Part shown: one piece after another, positions 35,588-44,013 of the stretch | How the letters are laid out: every line of letters begins with the position of its first letter | Numbering within the stretch: the first letter of the stretch is position 1 | Notes under the pieces: model-generated | What the model saw: the letters and a program-made list of their open reading frames with translations, nothing else | Database searches by the model: none | Told to the model about the DNA's origin: nothing | Position numbers and translations under genes: made by a program | Source: Roseococcus sp. SYP-B2431 | GTDB taxonomy: Bacteria > Pseudomonadota > Alphaproteobacteria > Acetobacterales > Acetobacteraceae | Direction: 5' to 3' | Length of the DNA stretch: 64,000 bases | NCBI RefSeq assembly: GCF_004336745.1 | Contig: NZ_SJXD01000026.1 | Location: 248,001 to 312,000, forward strand

Positions 35588-37609
35588 TCAGAGGGCGGTG
35601 GCGGTGACCGGGCCGGCGAAAGCCGAGATATTCCCCTCGGCCGAGACGCTGCGCAGCCAGTACCAGCGGGTCTGGCCGGTGGTGAGGCCGGTGCGGTCCC
35701 AGGGCAGCGAGGTCGGCTCGGGGACCAGCTTGGACGCGGCGGCGAGGCTGGCGCTGCTGGCCTCGAAGACCTGCAGCCGGAGCGCATCGGCGGGAAAGCC
35801 ACCCGACAGGCGCACGCCGCCGGCGATGCCCGTTGCAGCCAGGCCTGACGCGGCGGCCGGCACCAGCGCCTCCCGCCAGCCCGACACCGCGCCGCTGCGC
35901 GCCTGCGCCCGCACACGAAAGGCTGTCGGCTCCGCGGTGGGGATGGCCACGGCGGTGGCGCCGAAGCCCCCGGCATAGCCCTGCCAGACAGCGACGGAGG
36001 CTGGGCGGAACTCGATCTCGTAGCCGGCCAGATAGGCCGAGCCCACCGCCGACCAGGAGACCGCGATCGCGCTGAAGGTCACTGCCAGAGGCGTCTCCAC
36101 CAGGATGGCGGCGGGCGCGGCGATCACGCCCGGGTTCGGCAGCACTACCGAGGGGTTCTGCCCCGTCGCCCGCTCATCCGTCGCCGGGTTCCAGGCCCAG
36201 ACGGCGGGATCCTCCTCCGCGAGTTGCAGGTTCACCCCGCCATCCGGCGCCAGCGCCCAGCCCGTCACGCGCGCCGGGAATGGCGTCAGCCGCTCCAGCG
36301 CCACCGTCACCCCATCCCAGGGCCGTAGGCGCAGCGCCGAGAGGTTGGCCTGCATCGCCACCTCGCGCTGGCGGCGGTTGCGCTCCAGCTCGATTTTCAT
36401 CAGGCGCTGGACCGTCGCCGCCGAGGTGGTGAGCGGGAATTCCATGTCCCGGTAGATCGCCTCGCCACCATCCTCGGTGACGTAGTTGCTGGCGAGCAGC
36501 GGCGGGGCGTCGGTCGGCTGCCAGGCGGCGGCCGGCTCGACATAGACGGCGCGCACCCCGTTGAAGAGATCCCGCCGCGGGCGCGAGCCGACGATGGTGA
36601 CGTCGCCACGCAGGTCGTCGGAGGTGAGTGTCGCCGCCGGCAGCGCCGGCGCACCCGCATGGATGTAGAAGCGACCGCCCGACACGACCAGCGCGCCAGC
36701 CATGGCGGCGACCAGCTTGCGGGTGATGGCGATCTTGCCCTCGCCCAGGGTGACGGCGCCGTTGACCGTGTAGCGCCGCTCGGCGGTGCCATCTCGCCGG
36801 CCCATGATCTCGTCGCAGATGTTGGCCGCGGCCATGAGCGCCGGCAGGTCGATATCCGCCCAGGCCGCGCGCCACCCGAAGGGCGAGGTCAGGTACCAAG
36901 CCAGGCACAGCGCCGGATTGTCCGACCAGCCGGTGGCGCCAGTGCGCGGATCGATGATGGTGTCCGCCCCCTCGACGATGGCCGACAGGCTGGGCGCGCC
37001 GGAGGGGAAGGCCTCGGGCCGCAGCTTGAGCCGCACGGCGAGATAGGCCCGCCCCTGGCCGCGATGGGCCGCGGTCCATTGGCTGCCGGTATCGGCGATG
37101 AGATTGGCATTGGCGGCCTGGCTCGGATCGCCGAGGGCGCGGTCGATGCGCAGCAGGCCGACGAACTTCGCGTCGGTGGAGGCGGTGCCGTTCAGAAACA
37201 CCTCGCCGATGGCGCGGACTCGATGCGCGGCCAGGACCACGACGACATGGAGGAAGCCATCGGCGCGACCCTCATCGTCGGTGGCCGAGTGCAGGAACAC
37301 GACCGGGCCCGAGGTGCGGCAGCGGCCGAAGACGATCTGGTGCTCGGTGATGGGCTGGCGGAAGGACTGGGTGCGGCCGGCGCCGGGCGTGCGGGGATCG
37401 AAGCCGGATCCGGGACCGGTGTCGGTCCCTGGCGTGACGTTGGCGCTGCGGGCGGCGGAGGGCGATTTGGGGCGGAAGACCGCGGCACCCACGGCCGAGA
37501 CCACCAGGGCGGCGCCGGCGGCCGCGACGGCGCCCAGGACGCCGCCGCCGATGACGGCGGAGGCCGCGGCACCTGCGGCGGCGGCGATGAAGGGGATGGC
37601 GACGGGCAT
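35588..37609 (-). CDS. Tail tip/central fibre protein (J-like, with fibronectin-type region)
   Basis: 673 residues. The hydrophobic Ala/Gly-rich N-terminus (IPFIAAAAGAAASAVIGGGVLGA) resembles tail-tip proteins of the lambda J/TipJ class. It continues with RQPITEHQIVFGRCRTSGPVVFLH and SGGRFYIHAGAPALPAA, and ends with fibronectin-type beta domains (GYEIEFRPASVAVWQGY, RWYWLRSVSAEGNISAFAGPV). It forms the tail tip and takes part in host recognition. Its start codon shares a base with the tail-peptidase stop at 37609. Confidence 0.75.
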   Translation of the reverse strand: MPVAIPFIAAAAGAAASAVIGGGVLGAVAAAGAALVVSAVGAAVFRPKSPSAARSANVTPGTDTGPGSGFDPRTPGAGRTQSFRQPITEHQIVFGRCRTSGPVVFLHSATDDEGRADGFLHVVVVLAAHRVRAIGEVFLNGTASTDAKFVGLLRIDRALGDPSQAANANLIADTGSQWTAAHRGQGRAYLAVRLKLRPEAFPSGAPSLSAIVEGADTIIDPRTGATGWSDNPALCLAWYLTSPFGWRAAWADIDLPALMAAANICDEIMGRRDGTAERRYTVNGAVTLGEGKIAITRKLVAAMAGALVVSGGRFYIHAGAPALPAATLTSDDLRGDVTIVGSRPRRDLFNGVRAVYVEPAAAWQPTDAPPLLASNYVTEDGGEAIYRDMEFPLTTSAATVQRLMKIELERNRRQREVAMQANLSALRLRPWDGVTVALERLTPFPARVTGWALAPDGGVNLQLAEEDPAVWAWNPATDERATGQNPSVVLPNPGVIAAPAAILVETPLAVTFSAIAVSWSAVGSAYLAGYEIEFRPASVAVWQGYAGGFGATAVAIPTAEPTAFRVRAQARSGAVSGWREALVPAAASGLAATGIAGGVRLSGGFPADALRLQVFEASSASLAAASKLVPEPTSLPWDRTGLTTGQTRWYWLRSVSAEGNISAFAGPVTATAL

Positions 37610-37962
37610 CAGCCAACCCTCCAGGCGATGGTGCAGGCGGTGATGGGGAGGCGGACCAGGCCCGCAGGACCGACGAACGCAGCGCGGCCGGCATCGAGCA
37701 CGACGCCCAGGCGATCCGGGTCGGCGGCCAGCACCACGTCGCCCGCACGGGCGAAGGGCACCGGCACGCGGGGGTAGCCGGCGGTGTCGGCCATCTCCGC
37801 CAGGGAGGATCGGTGCTGCCAGGATGGCCGCCGGCCCGTGCAGGCCACCACCGCAGCTATGGCAAAGTGCCCGCAGTTCCAGCCTGTTGCGTCGAAGGGC
37901 CGATGCTCCGCGGCGGTGATCAGCGCCGCGAGCCGTTCCGGCCAGTCCGGCAGCCGGGTCAC
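37609..37962 (-). CDS. Tail-associated NlpC/P60-like protein (DUF6950-like)
   Basis: 117 residues from a GTG at 37962, overlapping the previous stop (GTGA). The segment FDATGWNCGHFAIAAVVACTGRRP places a Cys in the position of NlpC/P60 peptidases, followed by RAGDVVLAADPDRLGVVLDAG. A clear catalytic His after the Cys motif is not obvious. In other phages such proteins nick peptidoglycan during DNA entry. Position between distal tail and tip genes fits. Confidence 0.65.
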   Translation of the reverse strand: MTRLPDWPERLAALITAAEHRPFDATGWNCGHFAIAAVVACTGRRPSWQHRSSLAEMADTAGYPRVPVPFARAGDVVLAADPDRLGVVLDAGRAAFVGPAGLVRLPITACTIAWRVG

Positions 37963-38525
37963 TGGATCGGCAGCCGGATCTCCGCCTCCTGCAGGGCGGG
38001 GACGAACTCGAAGAACCGATCGCCGGGATACTCGGCCTGCTGGTCGGCGTCGGTGTAGCGGCGCACCTCGGCCCGCTCGAGGTCGACCAGCCGGCTCTCG
38101 CAGGCCAGCGCCACGGAAGACTCCGCGCCGTCCGTCACCTCCATCGTGTCCATCAGCCCCGCCCACAGCGGGAACGGGTCCGCCACGAAGGCGCCCTGCG
38201 CATCGAGCAGCGCGCCCCACAGCGTGACCGGCCGAAGCCGATAGCTGCGCTCGGCCAGCGCGATGTCCACCACCTCCTGCGGCACCGGCGACAGCGCGAG
38301 GGTGAGCCGCACGGCGCGCAGCTCTACCGTCTCCTCGACATCGGAGATGGCACCGATGCTGCCGGCGCCTTCAAAGACCTTACCCGCCCAGTCCAGCGGA
38401 CCGAGCCCTGTCCAGACGCGAAAGGGGCCGGTGGCGAAGTCGAGCTCGACCAGCACCACCGGCGTGGCGATCGGCGCCGTGGCAGCGGAGGCGGCCTGGT
38501 TGCTGAGGCGGGGGGTGCCGGACAT
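37959..38525 (-). CDS. Distal tail protein (phage, conserved)
   Basis: 188 residues. VVLVELDFATGPFRVWTGLGPLDWAGKVFEGAGSIGAISDVEE is a pattern shared by minor tail proteins of this phage type, in which a beta-rich domain carries substrate-like LSxxSPxP repeats (LTLALSPVPQEVVDIAL). The start overlaps the previous stop by one base (TGATG), and the end overlaps the tail peptidase. Exact role unknown; by position it belongs to the tail tip. Confidence 0.6.
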   Translation of the reverse strand: MSGTPRLSNQAASAATAPIATPVVLVELDFATGPFRVWTGLGPLDWAGKVFEGAGSIGAISDVEETVELRAVRLTLALSPVPQEVVDIALAERSYRLRPVTLWGALLDAQGAFVADPFPLWAGLMDTMEVTDGAESSVALACESRLVDLERAEVRRYTDADQQAEYPGDRFFEFVPALQEAEIRLPIQ

Positions 38526-39211
38526 CAGAGGGCTTCCTCCATGCGGATGGTGACCGCGGCGAAGGGCCCCGGCCGCGTCGGGTTCGCCGCCTCGTCATCG
38601 GAGACCAGCCGCATCGGCACGCTCGGCAGCGAGAGGATGAGCGGCTCACCGACCACCACCGCGGCGCGCAGCGGCGGCGCAATGGCGATGGTGGCGGTCC
38701 CGGCGCCGGAGGCCGCGACCGCAGCGGTGGCGATGTAGAGCCGCCCACCCAGCCCGATGTAGTCGCCGGCGCCGACGGCCACCGTGCTCGGCCACCAGCC
38801 CTGCGTGACAATGGACAGCGCGCCGCGTGGCGCCCCGGCCGCCAGCGAGGGATTGCCGGATCCCACCACCAGCCCGGTGCCGTCGGTGAAGATGGTGGCG
38901 TCCGAGAAGCTGTAGGGCCCGATCGGCACGTCGCCCTGGCTGCGCGGATCGCCGGTGCGGTACTCCCGCCGCCAGTCCCAGATGCGCACCGTGTTGGCGG
39001 AACCGGCGAGAGCCGCCAGCAGCCCGTCCATCACGCCCGCCTGCACGCGGCCCAGCGGCTCGAAGCTCGCCTCGGCCACCCAGCGTGCGCCTTCGCGCCG
39101 GAGCACCTGCGTGGCGCGGGTGACGGGGGAGACAAAGCGCAGGGTGTTGTGCTGCAGGTAGAAGCTCAGCCGCGACGGGCGCAGCACGGCCGGCCAAGGG
39201 TATTCCGTCAT
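38525..39211 (-). CDS. Minor tail protein, distal tail
   Basis: About 228 residues, start at 39211 (MTEYPWPAVL). LRPSRLSFYLQHNTLRFVSPVTRATQVLRREGARW resembles distal-tail or tail-hub proteins encoded just after the tape measure in siphoviruses. The second half is beta-rich (GLGGRLYIATAAVAASGAG, FAAVTIRMEEAL). It starts 4 bases past the tape-measure stop. No enzymatic motif is seen. Confidence 0.6.
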   Translation of the reverse strand: MTEYPWPAVLRPSRLSFYLQHNTLRFVSPVTRATQVLRREGARWVAEASFEPLGRVQAGVMDGLLAALAGSANTVRIWDWRREYRTGDPRSQGDVPIGPYSFSDATIFTDGTGLVVGSGNPSLAAGAPRGALSIVTQGWWPSTVAVGAGDYIGLGGRLYIATAAVAASGAGTATIAIAPPLRAAVVVGEPLILSLPSVPMRLVSDDEAANPTRPGPFAAVTIRMEEAL

Positions 39212-39215
39212 GGCC

Positions 39216-41372
39216 CTATCCCCGCACGATGGAGGTGGCGCTGCCGCCGCGGCGGATGGCGTCGAGCGTCGCCGCACTGGCCTGGCGCACGATCTGTGCC
39301 GAGAGCACCCGCAGCCGCGCCTCGACACCGGCATCCGCGCCACGGGCATCGATGGTGATGCTCTGGTTGATCACCGGCCCGCCGGGCGCCATGCCGTTGG
39401 GCAGGACCGTGCCGCTGCGGTTGGGCACGAACCATTCGGGTCCGCGCTCGCCCACGATGTAGGGCTGGCCTCCCGCCACCGGCCCGCCCTCGGCGCGGAA
39501 CAGCCCGCCCAGCGCCGAGCCGATCCCCGAGAAGATCGAGCCGAAGTCAAAGCCGGCCAGGCTGGAGGTGACCGCCGTGCCGAGCGGCTCGGTGATGGTG
39601 CGGCGGACCACGATGCGGGCGATGTCCTGCAGGATGCCCTGCAGCACCCTCGAAAAACTCTCGCCCTTGATGATCGCGTCCTCGAAGGCGGAGGAAAAGG
39701 TCAGACCGAGTTCGCGTGCCGTGTTGCTGGTGCGCTCGGTGGCCTGCTGGACGCGCTGCTGGCTGCGCTCCAGCTCCTCCAGCGCGGCATTGGCCTCGCG
39801 CGAGACGGTCTCGTCCGGGATGGGCTGGCCGATGCGCTCGGAGCGCTCCACCAGCCGGCCGAGGGTCTCCAGGCGCCGCGCGTAGCGCTCCTGGGCGTTC
39901 TCGTTGTTCTGGATCAGCCGCTCGCGCTCGCGGATGATGTCGTTGATCTCGCGCTCGGCCTCACGGTCCGGGCGCGGGATGGACGCGACGCGGCGCGTGG
40001 TGCCCTCGATGCGGCGCAGCGCCTCGTCACGCTCGCGCAGCGCCAGCGTCTCGATGCGTGTGCGATCGGCGGCGGTGATGCCGCCCGCGGCCTCGGCCTC
40101 GCGCAGGCGACGGACACGGTCGTCGTATTCGCTGTTGATCCGGAAGCGGTCGTCGAGCGCCTTGCGCAGTTCCTCGGCATCCGCGGCGGTCCGGCGACGA
40201 CGCGCCTCGGCGGCCTGGCCGGCTGCCGCCTCCTGCTCGGTGCGCTGGCGCTCGCCGGCGGCCTGCTCGCCGCGGGTGATCTCCTCCGTGAGTTCCTGGT
40301 ACTGCCGGCGCAGTTCCTCGAGGCGTGCGGCGCGGTCCACGCCCGCCTGCTGCTGCGCGGCGCCGACCAGCCCGCCCCGGATGCTGCCGCGGCGCGGCTG
40401 CGAGCGCAGGCTGTCGCGGCCGTCATTCTCCGCCTCGAGGCGGGCGATCTGCGTGCGGAGCGCCTCGGCCTGGGCGCGGCGGTCGGCCTCCTGCTCGCTG
40501 GGCAGCAGCAGGCCGGAGCCGCGGCGGACACCGTCCAGCACACGGGCGGCACCGGACAGCGCACGCGCCAGGGCGTTGGACAGGCCGATCGCCTGGTCGA
40601 GCCGGGCGAGGAACTGGTCGGCCGCGGCCGTCAGCTGCCCGAAGGCGCGGCCGACGGAGAGGGGCGCCCGCTCGAACTCGCCATTCAGCCGCTCGACGGC
40701 GCGCAGCAGCGCCGGAAAGACCGTGTCGGCGGTGAGCTTGCCCTCGGAGCCGAGCTTGCGCAGCTCGCCGATGGAGACACCGAGCTCGCGCGCCAGCGCC
40801 TGGGCGAGCGTGGGCAGGCCTTCCAGGATCGAGCGCAGTTCGTCGCCCTGCAGCGTGCCCGAGGCCAGCGCCTGCGCGAGCTGCTGGGTGCTGGAGGCGA
40901 TTTCCTGCTGCGAGGCACCGGAGGCGATGGCAATGCGCTGCAGGCCGCCGACCAGGGTCGCGACCTGGTCGGAGGTGGCGCCGATCTCGCGCGCGGCGAT
41001 CGAGAAGCGGGCGAAGGCGTCGACGCTCTCGCGCACGGCGACGCCGGTCTGCAGGCTGTCCCGGTACAGCCGGTCGTAGATCTCGCCGGCGCGTTCCACG
41101 GAACCCAGCGCGGTGTTCAGCCGGCCCATGGATTGGGTGAGCGCATCGCCAGCCACCACCACGGCACGCAGCCCGGCGGCGAGGCCGGCGATCTGCACGC
41201 CGCGCACGGCGACGTCGAGCAGGTCGAGCGCGCGGGATGCGCGATCAGCGCCGCCCTGGATCCGCTCCAGCGACCGCTGGCCGGTCTCGCCGACCTCCCG
41301 GAGTTCCTGCTTGACCCGGGCGGCGTCGTCCAGCGACAGCCGGACCGAGACACGGCGCGTGCTATCCGCCAT
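39216..41372 (-). CDS. Tail tape measure protein
   Basis: 718 residues, start at 41372 after GGAGG. The N-terminal ~230 residues match the tape-measure domain seen in many prophages: DALTQSMGRLNTALGSVERAGEIYDRLYRDSLQTGVAVRES, SGASQQEIASSTQQLAQALASGTLQGDELRSILEG. The middle is long coiled coil rich in Glu, Arg and Ala, and the end has SSAFEDAIIKGESFSRVLQGILQDIARIV and GGPVAGGQPYIVGERGPEWF, a typical tape-measure C-terminus. It sets tail length; 718 residues predicts a fairly short tail. Confidence 0.9.
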   Translation of the reverse strand: MADSTRRVSVRLSLDDAARVKQELREVGETGQRSLERIQGGADRASRALDLLDVAVRGVQIAGLAAGLRAVVVAGDALTQSMGRLNTALGSVERAGEIYDRLYRDSLQTGVAVRESVDAFARFSIAAREIGATSDQVATLVGGLQRIAIASGASQQEIASSTQQLAQALASGTLQGDELRSILEGLPTLAQALARELGVSIGELRKLGSEGKLTADTVFPALLRAVERLNGEFERAPLSVGRAFGQLTAAADQFLARLDQAIGLSNALARALSGAARVLDGVRRGSGLLLPSEQEADRRAQAEALRTQIARLEAENDGRDSLRSQPRRGSIRGGLVGAAQQQAGVDRAARLEELRRQYQELTEEITRGEQAAGERQRTEQEAAAGQAAEARRRRTAADAEELRKALDDRFRINSEYDDRVRRLREAEAAGGITAADRTRIETLALRERDEALRRIEGTTRRVASIPRPDREAEREINDIIRERERLIQNNENAQERYARRLETLGRLVERSERIGQPIPDETVSREANAALEELERSQQRVQQATERTSNTARELGLTFSSAFEDAIIKGESFSRVLQGILQDIARIVVRRTITEPLGTAVTSSLAGFDFGSIFSGIGSALGGLFRAEGGPVAGGQPYIVGERGPEWFVPNRSGTVLPNGMAPGGPVINQSITIDARGADAGVEARLRVLSAQIVRQASAATLDAIRRGGSATSIVRG

Positions 41373-41401
41373 GCGTCACGCCTCCTGCGTCGGTGGGATG
41401 G

Positions 41402-41725
41402 TCAGGGTCCGGGGGGATCGGTGCGGCGCGCGGCGCTGCCGGCGGCGAGGCCCATGCGCATGGCTAGGAGCAACTCGGCGGCGGGCCAGCCGGAGGCGCC
41501 CATCTCGCGGGCGGTGGCGAGCGCGGCCGGCATGTCGAGGTCGAGGCCGGTCATCGTCGCCGCGGCGCAGGTGGTGCCGGCGGCCCAGACCGTGGCACCC
41601 TCGACGCTGACCGGGGCGTGAGCAGCGTAGGGGCAGGCCAGGCCGCAGTCGCGATCAAGAGCCGCGCAGCCGCGGCAGTAATCAGGGCCCTGGCCGAAGT
41701 GCCATTCGGCCCGAGCCCTTAGCCG
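41402..41725 (-). CDS. GT extension: -1 frame continuation of the tail assembly chaperone
   Basis: A 107-codon open frame with no start of its own, reached only by a -1 slip at GGGAAAC (41725-41731). It encodes ARAEWHFGQGPDYCRGCAAL, then DCGLACPYAAHAP, GTTCAAATMTGLDLDMP and MGASGWPAAELLLAMRMGLAAG, ending at TGA 41402-41404. Five or more Cys residues in its first 50 positions suggest a metal-stabilised T domain. In lambda the gpG-gpGT product escorts the tape measure during tail assembly; here the extension stops 29 bases before the tape-measure start. The complete fusion would be about 230 residues. Confidence 0.75.
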   Translation of the reverse strand, partial: RLRARAEWHFGQGPDYCRGCAALDRDCGLACPYAAHAPVSVEGATVWAAGTTCAAATMTGLDLDMPAALATAREMGASGWPAAELLLAMRMGLAAGSAARRTDPPGP

Positions 41726-41731
41726 TTTCCC
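41685..41731 (-). promoter_or_regulatory. Programmed -1 ribosomal frameshift signal
   Basis: Slippery heptamer G GGA AAC (minus strand, 41731-41725) in frame with the chaperone, directly before its stop (GGC TAA). After a 6-base spacer a stem-loop begins: outer GGGC/GCCC (41718-41715 with 41688-41685) and inner GGCCGAA/TTCGGCC (41711-41705 with 41698-41692) around a 6-base loop. Lambda uses GGGAAAG at the same place. Confidence 0.8.
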
Positions 41732-42096
41732 TCCAGGGCTACGGCAACGACAGGGCCGGTCGCGCGGTCCCAGAAGGCGGCGGCCATCTCGTCCATGTCC
41801 ATGAGGCGCTCGACGGCCTCGGGAGAGAGCGGCAGCGGCTTGCCGGCGGCGTCGCCGACGCCCTCCCAGGCGGTGACGGCGTGGCGGGCCAGCGCCTTGA
41901 CCAGGAACGCGAAGGCCAGGCCACGGGCCATGTCGGGGTCCAGGTCGGCCTCCGCGGCCCGCAGTGCCCCAAGGCGACGGGCGGAGCCGGCCTGCGCCGC
42001 GGCCATGACAGCGGTGGTGACGGGACGGATTTCCACGCGGACGCCGCGCGGCAGGTCGAGCCAGTACGGCTCGACCGGGAGGTCGAGGGTGAGCAT
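41719..42096 (-). CDS. Tail assembly chaperone (G-like, zero frame)
   Basis: 125 residues, start at 42096 after GGAGAAC. LPRGVRVEIRPVTTAVMAAAQAG, then helical LARGLAFAFLVKALARHAV and SPEAVERLMDMDEMAAAFWD. No enzymatic motif. The position between tail tube and tape measure, and a slippery site before its stop, identify it as the G-type chaperone that coats the tape measure. It is separated from the tail-tube gene by the inserted caspase gene. Confidence 0.8.
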   Translation of the reverse strand: MLTLDLPVEPYWLDLPRGVRVEIRPVTTAVMAAAQAGSARRLGALRAAEADLDPDMARGLAFAFLVKALARHAVTAWEGVGDAAGKPLPLSPEAVERLMDMDEMAAAFWDRATGPVVAVALEGNG

Positions 42097-42398
42097 GTAG
42101 TTCTCCGTTGAGGAATTGGGAGGATGTGGATCTGCCAGCCGATCAGGTGCATGCAGGACGACGCTCAGCCCCGGGTGCGGGGGGGGGCGCGAAAGCCGAA
42201 TTCCTCGAGGCGGGCGACTCTGCCCAGAGCGTTGTTGCAGCTTCTTGGCTACTCGACGGCAGCTCGGACGCGGCCGCCAGCGGCAGGTAAGTCAAGCCAA
42301 GCAGCATGATAGCGTGGGAAAGGGTTGGCGTGCCGGCAGCACCGCAGCGCTGCTAGAGGGCGGCATTCCCTTTCGCATACCGTTCCGCTACCCAGACG
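42097..42398. other. Intergenic region between chaperone and caspase gene
   Basis: 302 bases between two divergently transcribed genes. The part next to the chaperone is GC-rich (a run of nine or more G at about 42180) and the part next to the caspase gene is more balanced. It should hold promoters for both directions. No clear -35/-10 pair, gene or repeat was found. Confidence 0.4.
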
Positions 42399-43886
42399 AT
42401 GAAGGCCCATCGGAGAATATTCGACGTGAAGCGCAATATGGCGGCGTTGGTTTTCGGCAACGCCAATTACGTGAATGGCGGCATTTTAAAGAACCCTGCC
42501 AACGACGCCGCTGATGTATCGGCTAAGCTGTCATCCTATGGCTTTCATGTAATCGTCGCAACCGACGCGACAAATAAAGAAATGGATAAAAAACTTAAAG
42601 AATTCAAAAAATTACTAGAGGCAAATGATGTAGGTCTTTTCTTTTTTGCAGGCCATGGGATGCAGATAGATGGCCGCAATTATCTGCTGGCGATCGATAC
42701 TGATATATCTGATGAAACAGACGCGAAGCATAGTTCTTTATCGCTCGATAAAGTTATCGACGTGATGGAGAAGTCCAACGCTTCGACGAAAATCATTATC
42801 CTAGATGCCTGCCGCGATAACCCTTGGGAGCGTGCGTGGAGTCGAGCGGCCTCAATCCGCGGCTTAGCGTCGGTCTATGCGCCTAAGGGTACGATCATCG
42901 GCTTTGCCACCTCTCCCGGTGAGCTGGCTTCCGACGGCAAGGGACGTAACGGCACCTATACTGAGGCGCTACTCCAGCATATTGACGAACCGGATCTGAC
43001 AATTGAAACGATGTTTAAGAGGGTGCGAAACACAGTCGCAGCCGAGACACGAGGCAAACAAACTTCGTGGGAACACACCTCTCTATCAGGAAATTTTTTC
43101 TTTAATATTAGCCTTGGAAAAATAATAAAATCTTATCCTGAAATCGCAATCGCTGATGAACTGTTTGTGGTGGACGAGACAAAGCCATCCCACAAAATCA
43201 TTAAGGGTCTAAAGAGTCACAACTGGTATACCCAGAATGCCGTGCTTAGCCAGCTTACCGCTGCGTCGGTCAAGAAGATGACTGACAGTAATCTTTTCGT
43301 TCTTGGACGAAATATTTACCAAGCAGCATGCGGCGGCTCGAACTCAGCTAGGATTTTTGTACTCTCTTTCATGGACGAGACATCTGGCTACCCGGATGAG
43401 AAGCGCAAGGCGCTCCTCGACGGAATGCTGTTCGAGATATTTTTTGACCCAAAAGCAAAACTACGATCAAAAATTAAATCAAATCTCTTTAACGAATTAT
43501 TTGATCTACAGAAATACGCCTCCTTAAAAGAAAGTTTTGAATTTATCGCTGAGGCGCTTATCGCCTCCGACGGAGAATTTTATGCTTTACCGGGGCGCGA
43601 TCATGAATTGGCAGTGACCGTTGGAACCACAAAAGTAAAGGATGCTTACCGAGTTGATGCAATTTACGTCGATGGGATAAATGTATTTCGGGCCGAGGAC
43701 GAAGAATGGACAGTAGGGGGTGAGGAGCAAAAAGTTTATGGACGGAAAAGTGCGGCTGACCTTAAAGAACAATTATCACAGGAACTTGTTGTGCCGATGC
43801 GTTCTCTCAAGCTTACTTACACGCCAGCGTCTGCCGTGAAGGGCGAATTACAGGTTCCTTTCGGCTATACTGTTCGAAAGCCTTGA
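42399..43886 (+). CDS. Caspase-like (peptidase C14) protein, prophage cargo
   Basis: 495 residues. The caspase fold is complete: AALVFGNANYVNGGILKNP, then catalytic His86 in FFFAGHGMQIDGRNYLL and Cys138 in IIILDACRDNPW, followed by GTIIGFATSPGELASDGKGRNGTYTEAL. Residues from about 240 to the end form a second, unassigned domain with no transmembrane segment. Bacterial caspases act as proteases in immune or cell-death pathways. It lies on the strand opposite all tail genes and is strikingly AT-rich, so it was acquired separately. The start may be 42399, GTG 42426 or ATG 42438. It has no partner gene beside it. Confidence 0.88.
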   Translation: MKAHRRIFDVKRNMAALVFGNANYVNGGILKNPANDAADVSAKLSSYGFHVIVATDATNKEMDKKLKEFKKLLEANDVGLFFFAGHGMQIDGRNYLLAIDTDISDETDAKHSSLSLDKVIDVMEKSNASTKIIILDACRDNPWERAWSRAASIRGLASVYAPKGTIIGFATSPGELASDGKGRNGTYTEALLQHIDEPDLTIETMFKRVRNTVAAETRGKQTSWEHTSLSGNFFFNISLGKIIKSYPEIAIADELFVVDETKPSHKIIKGLKSHNWYTQNAVLSQLTAASVKKMTDSNLFVLGRNIYQAACGGSNSARIFVLSFMDETSGYPDEKRKALLDGMLFEIFFDPKAKLRSKIKSNLFNELFDLQKYASLKESFEFIAEALIASDGEFYALPGRDHELAVTVGTTKVKDAYRVDAIYVDGINVFRAEDEEWTVGGEEQKVYGRKSAADLKEQLSQELVVPMRSLKLTYTPASAVKGELQVPFGYTVRKP

Positions 43887-44013
43887 TATTGGAAACTCTG
43901 GATCGCAATCGGAAAAGATGCCCCCCTTAGTATTCGGGTATCGATCATTGCGGATTGAAGCCGCACAGGTCGGATTTCCGCATCAGACAGTTACCGGGCC
44001 CGATTGTCGGCTC

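Noticed and set aside
39210-41621. An 803-codon plus-strand open frame opposite the tape measure
   Set aside because: Antisense of a clear tape-measure gene; no domain is seen.
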